From Litomosoides sigmodontis (Eukaryota > Nematoda > Chromadorea > Rhabditida > Onchocercidae), in assembly GCA_963070105.1 (NCBI GenBank), contig OY718803.1, forward strand, positions 4,942,507-5,006,506: a DNA stretch of 64,000 nucleotides, read 5' to 3'. The position numbers and the translations under genes were made by a program. Positions 1 through 10,907 of this stretch are shown here, one piece after another. Under the pieces are notes generated by a model that saw only the letters and a list, made by a program, of their open reading frames with translations, made no database searches and was not told the origin of the DNA. Positions within the stretch are counted from its first letter, which is position 1; every line of letters starts with the position of its first letter.

Positions 1-106
1 GCCTATGGTAAACAAATTTTATCGAAATATTAAGAAATTGTTATTAGAATGATACTGTTCATATCTCAAATGACTACTACTAACGCAAAAATTTTTATAT
101 TATTTT

Positions 107-3100
107 TCATGAAATTTCTACATATGTAGTCAACAGCATCCAAGATTGGACGCTATATTTTTCATTGCTTTGAATCGAATGGAACTAGTACCTTTTCGGT
201 TTAAAATTTAAATTTCAAAACACATCTAACCTCATCGTAGCTAGTTCGCGAAGAAAGTGCTTTAGAAAACAACTATCAAATGCTAGATCAGCTGTTTCAC
301 AGTCCAGAAACAGTGTTAAAATCTGTAAATGTGCCATTAACATTCATTATAAGTTTGAAAGCAATTTTATAGAAAAGAGGAAAAATTAAATATCATAAAC
401 ATCTGTCATTCTTGCCTTCTACTACTCCACTTTTGTCATACTATTTCAACTTACAGCGCGGTGCACAAATGGCCCTGATTTTTGAATGTCACCCATTGCT
501 AACTGAATCATTTCAATTTCAGTGAACTTCCTTATGGTTGATTTCGACATTGCTCGCCAGAATTCGAATCGCAAGGCTTTACTGCTCACCAACAGATTTT
601 TGATTTCAAAATAAAATTTGTTATCTAAAAGTAATTCCTTTTTGTAATTGGTATATTCTTCAAACTAAAGTCATAAAAACATTTTGGAATAACATACAGT
701 ATCTATATAACATAAACTGGAAAGAAAAGTATCTATATAACATAAACTGGAAAGAAAGGAAATTCAAGCGACTTCAAATGTATGTAGGAATAGCAATTCA
801 AATGAGAGCTAAATATATCAGACAATACTCACTAGATGCTTGTTTTATAGCAAACATAACTTCCATTTCATTAACAATCCATTTTGCTAAAGGTCTGAAA
901 ACTAAAACTGCATCTGACAAAAGAAATTCTTTCGCGGATGTTATGGAGAACTGATATCTGATTTTAGGAAGCAATGTTAACAGCAGGAACTTATTGTAAT
1001 CACACCTGAAAAAAACTGGACTTCTCACTGCAGTCAGCAATAATGTCATACGCACTAACTACTAATATTTAAAGTTTTGAAAATAAAATGACTATTCTAA
1101 TAATATTTCGGGACAAATGAATTCCAATTCCTTACAATCAAGTAACTGCTCACTGAGAGAGAGCTATGTATGAAGGCTGCGTATGCATAAAATGGAATCG
1201 TTTCGAATAATCGCAGTATTACAATGATTTCACTAAAAAACCATACCATCTATCAAAATGTTTTCCACTTTCGACTCTTCTAATTACTGATTGCATGCAG
1301 TTTTGTAATTCACAGCAATCAAACATGACAGCGAGTTCAATTAACTATAATTTGATTCTTGTGAAATGAATGTAAATTTCCTAAAAAAAAATATATTCTG
1401 GTTTTTCAATCGATAATCAAAAAAAGAATTACGTTAAAATCTTATTTTCTCTTTTCGTATTCGATAATTACCTAATTAGCATTAAAAGAAATACCATATA
1501 CATAATTGCACAAATTTCATTTTGGAGACATGAGATAAGATCGATCTTTGAAATCCATTTTAACAGGAAATGGGCATCCTAAAACAGACATAATATGGAT
1601 GTACGGAAACGCTGGTTTGAAATACCAAACAAAAAAATTGTGCCCGAGTCAAAATGAGTTCGATTCACACGACTTAAATACCTATTCAAAAGAGTAATAC
1701 CTACTATATTCACTTGGTGCTCATATAAGAATAAACGATGTAATATATAAGTGTCATAAGAATGCTTTATACCTGGACTTCGCAGACAGAAATAAGTGTC
1801 GCTACAGATAATTCACGGAGCTTCAAAGAGCAAGAAGAAAGCGAAAATTTTAGTAGTGGAAGGATATAACTAGCAAGCGAATAAATGTTGGAGTGTTGCG
1901 GAGAGGGGAATAGGTGAATAAGAAGAACCAAAACAGCGAACATTTTCAGCTGCGAAATAGATTTATCGTTTTCGTGAAACTGTCGATGCAATAAGCCATA
2001 TAGTGTTGGAAACCTAAAATATTCAAATTCATTTTGTTCTGTTCTATTTTAATTCAACTTATTTTTGTCTTTCAATTTGCTAAAATATCTAGCATGGTCG
2101 TAAGCAACATTTTTACAATTTGGTTATCTGCACAACTTCAAGAAATTACATCTCATAAAATTAAAAATATGGATACTATACTAGACTTTTTTATCTGATG
2201 ACATATCAAACTATATACTGCGCGTGCAGATTTGTTACATTTTGCCATGCAAGTTTAAGAGGGAGAAGAAAAAATTCAATCACTTGATAATAACACTTCT
2301 ACTATCAGCTAACCACCTAATGTTAATTCGTGACTGAAGTACACAAGCCATTTTTTTGCAATATACCAAAAAAATTTCGTGAAGCAACCAACCTTGTAAA
2401 GAACTCGAAAGAAGACAAACGATTTTTTTCGTGTGGGTGAAAAGTGAGTTGCACGCTCCGAGGAACACCAAATATCCGATTAATTAGCGCGGCAAACAGT
2501 TGTGATGCAGTACTTCGCACTGCCCAATTATTGGAACCGAAATAGGCGAAACAGACGTTCAGCGCTGGTTCAATATAACAGAGAACTGCCTCAGATAGGT
2601 GGCTATTCAGAAAAATAGCTCGCATGATATTAATACTGTGAATTCTGAAATATTCGAAAATCTTTAAGGGAAACGAAAGAAGGGTCACTGTCCATGATTA
2701 GAGAATAAATATGCCGCAATACCCTTAAACTTCTTTCTGAAACATAACATTGTATTTTAATGTATAGATTGACTAAGACCAAACGGTCGAATAATATTCA
2801 ACAATAAACGCCAGTGGACACATAAAAAAGTGCTTTATTGCCAGGATGTTATCAAAATAATAAAACAAATAATAAACATAATAAAACAACCTCATACGGA
2901 AATTGAAAAAAAAACTCACTGCGCACTGTGTGATCTTCCTGCACTTTCAAGCAAAGATACCATCGTTATTTTCAAACAGTTAGCATCATTTGTGATCGGT
3001 TCCTTTGCGAGAATTGAAGCAATTAAATGCGGCAATCCGGCACTTCGACGTGTTGCACACAATACGTCTACAACGTTAACAGCACATGTTATTAACTGAG

Positions 3101-6100
3101 AGAGAAAGATCGGAGTATCGCATAGAGACACATCATGCGGATGATGGCAACATAGTTCCTAATTTTGATTTTTTCTTTTGGCCGAAAAGGATTTAAAATT
3201 AAAACACACCGAAAGAATTCACGATTTTAGTAATATTTTTTTTCAGCAAAGTTAATCACTATTTCTTGACGTTAGTCTAAGTTCACAGTTCAAACCATAT
3301 AGAGCAAAAAACCGACTCTTTTTTCTATTAATTAAGTCAATAATTTGCTTCAACCACGCCTCTGGATGAGGTAAATCCATAGATTCCGAAGTATCAGCCA
3401 GGGCGAATGACCAAAGCTTTTCACAAAGTGCTTTGAATCCCTCAACTGCTGTTTCCACGGCGCCACAGTGTTTACATTCTGTCAGCTGTCGCCAGTAATA
3501 ATTGCATATATATCGTACAGTTTCCGAAGAAAGAGCAGAATTTCCGAACCACTGGAATAAATTTAATTCCACAAACTTTGCAATAAAAGCTTGAAGTAAC
3601 GATTTTTTTCTCGAGGCAAAAAATAAAATTAGTGACAACGACCTCCAAAACTCCAAAAGCTGAAAAGTTAAAAATCCAAAAGGTGTGAATGAGCGAACCT
3701 TTGTAATTATTATACGAAATATTGCAGAAACATATTTGTGTGAACGCCAACAACTTCCTAACAATGCTTGACAAAAATTTGCACTTTCCTTTGACTTTTC
3801 GAAGTCCTCAACATTTACTAAAAATATTTTCATATTCATTCAAATCAGCAGATTTGGGCATTTATTTCATAAAAGCTGGAGTAGAATCAACATCAAAAAA
3901 AACTTTCGGATTTTCAAAAAATATGCTCGGATAACTTACCAATCATATTTATATGATCATCAGGGACAAAACCTTCGGGTGACATGCTGTTTACAACAGG
4001 TGCTACCAATTCGCTTATTTGGAAACACATCGGCAATAAATCATTATTAATTAACGTAACACTCCAATCATTGTCCCTAAACTAATAGTTAATAATGAAG
4101 GTAAATAAACGAAGTTTTTACAATTAAAAATGTAAATGTATTCGGACACCAGTTTGTTAGCCGTTGAAGCCTGTTTGTAAGCAAAAATAATACATTATCC
4201 ACATACATATAAAATAAATTACTGAGAAATAAAAATTAATAATTACTGAGAAGGGTAATGAAATACCTAACATTTTCGTGTCGTTCGTTGTTTAGTAAGC
4301 AAAACGAGTTAATTAGGTAAATAAGTTTTAAAAAATAATAGAAATAAATTAAATTCGGAATTCAACTGGTTTCTGGCTATATAGTATAAAACCACTTAAA
4401 TCTAATCAGATTTCAATCTGGTCTGACATGTTAACAATTAACTTGGCGTGTATTGAGAGCCTATCGATCCAAAAGTTCAAGTTGAATAAAGTAAGTAAAA
4501 ATATAATGCGCAAAATAACTTTACAGAGCAGATTGAAAATCCAGAAGTTCCAGTACAACACTGACTGCGCTTAGTATGGAATATACGAAGCCTTGGTTGG
4601 TTGCTATTATTAGCAAATCATTTGAGATGAGCTTCATTCGATCTTTGCATAGACGAAGAAGGTATTCAAAAACATTCTTCAAGTTATCTGGGTTTTTTTT
4701 AAGATAAAAACGCAAACGATAACTGGCCGTGAGTGTGAATAGTGATCTAATGCAGAATAACTGATGCTTCGTTTCTAAGAAATAAGAAGCAAAATCCTGA
4801 AAATCTAAATTTTTTGAAAGTCAAATAAAGTTCGGTTGTTTTAAGCGTAGATAGAAGCGCTAAATTAAATTTACAACTGATACATGACGGAATAAAACAC
4901 GCAAGAAATATGCACTAATTTACAAATTTCATACCCTTACTGCGTCACTGCATGATTGATTACAAGAAGTAGAACCTCATTTTCTTTCTAATAAAAACTC
5001 ACAAAATTAGGGATTTCGAAAAACGGTGAACACAGTAAACGAAGAGCAGAAATCTGACATAAGTGGTATGAGTCATCCAAACAACATATCACACGACAAA
5101 TCTGTTCGTCTGTTGGTCTCAGTTTTGGTAATAAAAATTTGAAAACCATATCTGAAAATTTTTCCAAAGTGATCAGAGCCAGATTAGAGGAAGATGAATT
5201 CAAATTAGTTTACCTGTCACGTAACACACTAAAACGGAAAATTTTTGAATACTTCACTTTTTGAAAAAATCAAATCCAGATGTTAATACATAAATATACA
5301 AAAGGCTAAAACATGCACCATGTTAAAGAGAATTCCAAAGATCCAAGAATATAACGGTAATCTAGTAGTGACTATCTGAGACAACCTATGGCACCAAAAT
5401 GCAACTTAATAGTTGATCAAGTAATGATTTAAACTGTGAATTTTCTTTCAGAATTATAAATACAAGATGATACGCTGTTCAACCAGTATAAAGAAAACCA
5501 TTAAGCCTCGCATTACTGCTTTAAATTTACTATATATGAATTTTAAGTTAAATTTGTTGCAAAATAAATACCTTTGTCGTCATCAGCTAAATAGTTCTCT
5601 AGGAAAAGATATTCTAGCATTTGAAGAGCCATTATACGCCTGCTAAAGTTTGCGTATTTCACCAAATTTTGAAAACACAAGTTACGCAACCAACAAATAA
5701 AATCCACATATGGTTTTAATTCACCTTCATTACCGCTGTTTTTCAAAATGCTTTGACCATTTTCACGAATCCGGATTAATATCTGAACTTTTGACGGTTG
5801 AAATTAAAAGAAAATTAAACCAGGATATAAATATTACAAAAGAATGAAACATGACTTTAAATCAATGCCGACTTTTCATAATTTTTTTTAGCTTGAGACA
5901 TTAACAATTTTGAATATTGAAGTACATCATAATAGGTCAGCTAGGTGACACTGTTCAGTCTTGCAATTAAACCGACTGTAAAGGGATGTTTTAAACATAG
6001 AGCTTAAGGCCACATAAGCATTGATAATGAAATGATTACAATTAACGTGGGCTTTTACCTTTTTCAAACCAGATAATATTATCAATCGAACAGCAGGTGA

Positions 6101-8281
6101 CTGTTCGGCCATATTCGTTACCAAGAAGCATTTGCAAAGCAATAGCTGACGATCAGAAATTGAAGTTGCCAACTTGGGATGGTCACAAATCAGACTCCAA
6201 GCCATTAAACGAATCTAAATATTAATGTTTATGGACAGTCAACCAGAAAATACTTATTTTCTATATGACTGATATTGACAGCGAAGTTTACATTTCATCA
6301 CTAATTACAAAATGACGAATGTTTTAGCTTGGAGCGTAAGTTTTATATCACATTTCATCTTTTATATTCATGATGACATGCAACACACCTAGTAGGGAGT
6401 CGGCTGACATTGGCAACTGATGTGGATTAATTACTGGACAATGGAAAGTATGAGGAAAAAGTAACAATTCTATGCTTGTTTAAGAATATCAACTTTGAAA
6501 TGAAAATCAAATGAGATTTTGAGAAATGAAAATCGACATTACGAATTTATGTTTCACCTGCGCTGTAGCACTGAGCAAAGCGGAAATTACCAAGCTTTCA
6601 TCAGTGAATGAAGTCCATTCCAAAACATTTCCATTTTCTTTCTGGTGAAACAGGCAAAATTTAGCAATATAAAGCGATGTTTCGAGGCCAATTTTATCAC
6701 ATACCTTTCCTGCAATATTTTAATATCTAATACGAATGTTTGCTTTAAATCAGTTACAGTTATTAATTCAGTACTAAACATTTTCACCATTTATGGATCA
6801 CTTAATTACAACTCAATAATTGGGTCAGTTTACAGTGAAATTAACTACGTCTAAGATACATGACGAAAAAATATTGAAAATGTAGAAAATACTGTAAGAC
6901 AAGCAAACCTGGATAAAATTTCAGCAATTCCTCAATTACCCATTCCAAAAGCAGAGAATTTTTCGAAAATTCAGGCAATAATCGTTTCTGAACAACGTTA
7001 CGAATTGTTTTTATTGGCGAATGAAGTGATGCATGCAATAAATTACTGTGAAGCTGAAGTTGATCTAAACTATCGAAATTCTTCGTAATATCAAAAGCAA
7101 TGAGTTCGCTGACCTGCAATATAAGTACTATACATGATTATATAAATAGAAATAAAAAACATGTCAACATTTTTGCACATATGCATACACAATTACAACT
7201 CCCGTCAAAGTTTTCCATGTAGGAAGTATAAATAATACAGAAATGGAATACTGAAAAAAAGTACTAAATTCGTTTACTTACCACCGCAGCTAGAGTAGGG
7301 TTCGATAGTGAGGTGTATAACTCTTTGCAGAAGTGAGGTGTATAACTCTCCGTGAAACCTTTCGAAAACGATGCCATTATTTTGCTATATGCCAACTGAA
7401 AGTGATCAAGAAAATTTGTACTGTTAATAAATAGAAATCTTTGTCATAACCATGCTTAAATTGCTTAGCAAAAAAAATAAAATAAATTTTGACCTAACAA
7501 TTCTACAGCAAGCTTTGTATTTATCATACACGTACAATCATATACAACGATACTGCATATCTTGATGAAATGAAAATTTTTCAAAGAAACATACGACACA
7601 TCGATAACGACCACGACAAGATAACGGTGAGTCAATGAGGAATTTCCCAACATTTTTAGCCCATGAAGAAAGTGGACCATTCGATACGCATTTTGTAAGG
7701 TGCAATTTCATTAGCGAATCGAAAATGCTGACACAGTCATGACATACCGTCTCCAAAACATAATCCCAGAATGTGCAGACAAAATCAAACAGTTTATCCT
7801 CCTCGCATTCCTTCAACATCCATTTTTCTTCTCTGAAAACCATACAAGTTTTACTTCTAATTTTCGACTAGCTATCTAGTTTTTTTTCATAACAAAAACG
7901 ATTTTCATAATAAACTTGCTTCAATACGATCATCAATCTAGCCAGTGCTTTGGACGTATCTAACATTACCCCTGTGTTGTTGGAATGTCTGAAAAACCAC
8001 TTTATTAGATTAGTTTTTACATGTTTAAGTTACCATTTCTCATTGGTACAATGATATCAGTACCGTGAAAATCAGTAATGAATATTAAACTTTTACAACT
8101 GAAATTACTTTTGGGAGAAAAACAACAGTTTCGGAATGCATGCATCCACCAGGAAGCATTCATGTTCAGTGCAACATGTTCGAAACCAATCTCCAGTGGC
8201 TTTTCGGAAAAGAAAAGAGAAACAGGAAGTTGACGGAGTATTTAAACTGTGACACCTCGGCTTCTCATTCTCAATAGTCAT
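107..8281 (-). CDS. THADA: THADA/Trm732-family HEAT-repeat protein, complete multi-exon gene
   Basis: THADA homologues partner a 2'-O-methyltransferase (FTSJ1/Trm7) to modify position 32 of the tRNA anticodon loop. They are large helical-repeat proteins. Exons, 5' to 3': 8281-8109, 7988-7920, 7832-7595, 7395-7282, 7113-6909, 6709-6705 (a 5-base microexon), 6641-6558, 6214-6059, 5782-5572, 5151-5003, 4796-4525, 4076-3940, 3817-3699, 3551-3317, 3067-2920, 2644-2393, 2013-1773, 1344-1247, 1005-833, 624-455, 322-231 and 167-107. They sum to 3402 nt, 1133 aa plus TGA. Diagnostic matches to vertebrate THADA are VLCATRRSAGLP, INIMRAIFLNSHL, NNWAVRSTASQLFAALI, SMSPEGFVPDD and FFTRFPTLY. The start ATG follows a TTTCAG acceptor directly, so the mRNA is probably trans-spliced. 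The C-terminal region after the last strong match is shorter than in human. The intron after exon 2 appears to be GC-AG. Family assignment is very secure. The least certain boundaries are the microexon and the 3317 donor (GTCGGT). Confidence 0.9.
699..758 (+). repeat. Perfect-looking 30-bp tandem duplication in a THADA intron
   Basis: Two adjacent copies of a 30-base unit beginning GTATCTATATAACATAAACT (699-728 and 729-758) lie in the intron between the exons at 833-1005 and 455-624. Confidence 0.9.
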
Positions 8282-8749
8282 CCTGAAATTAAGTAGTCGC
8301 CATAATGTTTATTTAGTCCCATAAACGAAATTGACGTCGCCAAGCCGAATTATGCAACAGTTTCAGCCGACTCATCAAATCGTTCTGCTACTCTTATCGG
8401 AAAGTCATACTCGCTGGCGGCAAATTACTTCATTTATGCTGTATTCGATGGGCCGCATTTTCGCCATATTCACAGACTTATTTTTGCATATGAACTTTGG
8501 CTCGTGGTTTCCTGAAAGAGTTATCAGTTGTGAGTTTTGGAGGATCCCTGAATTCTAAGAAATGTTGGAAAAGAGCTGTTTATTCATTGTTTGGATAGTT
8601 CGATGATTTGAAAGATAGCCTGGATATTTGTCCATCACATGCTCAGGCTTATTATTTCAACTTATACACCTCGTAATTCATCCTTCACATAATATTTAGT
8701 ATCATCATCCAACGATTCAACTTTATCCTGCAGGCTTTTCAGAACAATA
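8282..8749. promoter_or_regulatory. Shared divergent upstream region of THADA and DHFR
   Basis: About 470 bases separate the two divergent start codons. Both starts are preceded by acceptor-like sequences: TTTCAG just before the THADA ATG on the minus strand, and CTTTTCAG seven bases before the DHFR ATG at 8750. I see no other convincing coding exon here. An open frame at 8331-8558 on the plus strand lacks splice context and family similarity. It is probably a bidirectional promoter plus outrons. No specific factor-binding site is recognised. Confidence 0.45.
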
Positions 8750-9777
8750 ATGACCAAAACCATTCGTATGAATCTAATTGCTGCTGTAGATGATTGCGGT
8801 GGGATTGGACGAAACGGTGGTTTGCCGTGGGATTTACCAGCAGAAATGGCTCGATTTTCTAAAATAACCACATTAACAACGGATAGAAAGAAGAAAAATG
8901 CGGTGATAATGGGTCGAAAGGTTTGGGAAAGCATACCACTAAAATTTAGACCACTGAAAAAACGGTTCAATGTCGTTCTCAGTAGAAAGGTGATCGATCA
9001 GTTTCCCTGTTCATTTTTTATTGTCTAATTTTGTTTCTGAAAATGAGCAATACACAGTGCATCTGAACGGGAATTTCCGGAAAACTAAGCTAATTTTCAT
9101 TTCTTTTCTTAACTCCATCCTTTCAACTCCCTGTGGACTGTTACTTTTAGTTTTTCTAAAAGGTAATCCTTATATATTTTTTAGAAATTCAATATAACAG
9201 CAATAATGATTCCGGTATTTAATTGGGTATAATCTCGCAACACATTTGTTAAATTACTTCATCCAGTTTTAATTTAATTTTCAGTTACTTACTCTTTGCA
9301 CAATTTACTCTAATTAAAGAAAATTAACAGAACTAGAAATTCTTCGCTATTATTTTTGCAGATGGAAGAAGTGGCAAACGAAAGTTTAATAGTAGTTCGA
9401 AGCTTTGAAAGTGCAATCAATTTACTACAGAATATGGAGAATATAGAGACAATATGGAACATCGGTGGTAGAGAAGTTTATGAATTAGGACTTAATTCAC
9501 CACTTATACATCAGGTAGCTTTTTTACTCCTTAGCTTAGTATTCAGAGTTTCAGTTTTTCAGATATACTACCTCGCTATGCATATATGTACGTATCTATG
9601 TAAATTTTGCAGCTGTATATCACCCGTGTGGAGGGCGATTTTTCGGCTGATGTCTTCTTTCCTGAAATTGACTACAATCACTTTATAAAAAGTCCAGAGT
9701 CGGAGGAGGTGCAGGAGGAGAAGGGCATTAAATATCGGTATGAAATATATACCGTTAAAACGGATACAATCACCTAA
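8750..9777 (+). CDS. DHFR: Dihydrofolate reductase
   Basis: DHFR reduces dihydrofolate to tetrahydrofolate with NADPH, supplying one-carbon units for thymidylate and purine synthesis. There are three exons, 8750-8989, 9362-9514 and 9613-9777, all phase 0, giving 185 aa, the normal size. Visible motifs: NLIAAVD and [14 protein letters not shown] (Trp and substrate loop), the acidic active-site Glu in [29 protein letters not shown], the NADPH-binding [14 protein letters not shown], and the C-terminal block VFFPEIDY and [12 protein letters not shown] that closely matches vertebrate DHFR. The first ATG lies seven bases after a TTTTCAG acceptor, suggesting trans-splicing. An in-frame ATG six codons later (MNLIAAVDD) is an alternative start. 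It is a stand-alone enzyme with no thymidylate synthase fused, as in animals. Confidence 0.96.
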
Positions 9778-10907
9778 TGCTTTGGAAATTAAGGTTTTAC
9801 CGAATTACCCGACAATCTTTTATATCTCCTTGTAAACAAAATATTGCAGTGATTTGTCATGTCACTTTCAATTATAAAGGACGCTATGTAAAACATTAAA
9901 ACGTAATTTAATATGACATTGCACAAAGCTTTATGGATAAGACAGAAAAGTCAAAAAAATAACATTAAAACCACATTGTTTTATTGGTGATGCCTTGATG
10001 TAAAGGAAAAGATTGGAATCTTGTAGGGTTCTACCGTGTAATTTATAAATGTAATGAAATATTTGAATACAATATTCAGAAATCTTTCACTCTCAGAACA
10101 TTCAGAGCCATATGTACACTACATGTATATACTGAGCGCGAAGTTATATTTCATTAAGATAAATTTATGGAGGTTTTTCAATTCAATTCTTCAGAGATAG
10201 GAATACATATCTCTTGCATTCTTTTTTGTGATAATGTTTCTGCTCTGCGTTTTGCGACCTCTCACTACATTTCCAAAATATTCACAAATTGCTGATTTAA
10301 TTTTGGAGATATTGACTTTTTTGAATAATAACGTGGTGTAATTTCTGCGGAATAAAATTTCATACGTCTGAGAATCATCCACTTTTTTCTTATCGTACTA
10401 ATTAATCGGTTTTCTACCTCTTTTGCATGACAGCCGCAGAGGTCACGATTAATACTCTGATATCATACCGTTACTGTATATGGTATATGTTCCGAAGCAC
10501 TAAAAAGGAAAAAACACTAATGATACTTAGTTTTGAAACGTGCGGAGAAACTTCTGGAACTACCCAAACTAACCTCACAACGCAAACCTCGCCTTACAAA
10601 CAATTCATGCGATGCCTATGTTGTGCGACTCACGGCTCGGCGGGTTGTTTGTAGACGTCAAACCCGCTGTGCAATTTTTCTTCTCAACACTTGATCGAGG
10701 ACTGTGAAAAATTTCGAGCAAGGGATTTTCCGTGTAGAGATACTGAATTCGGGCATTCGGGCTAGTTTCTCCTGCGGAAAACTTTCAATAGATTAAAATT
10801 CTTTAGAGTTAGAATTGAGAGTTAGAACTTCTACAATAAATCAGATTAAAATTGTTTTTGTGTAATTCTTACCTTCTGAGACTTTCTGTTACAGAAATTT
10901 CATTGAA
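9778..10907. other. Intergenic, nothing coding recognised
   Basis: This stretch is the DHFR 3' region and the upstream region of the next plus-strand gene. Open frames on both strands (10191-10382 minus, 10427-10654 plus) show no splice context or family similarity. The 1.1 kb spacing is larger than usual for nematode operons, so co-transcription with DHFR is unlikely but not excluded. Confidence 0.5.
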
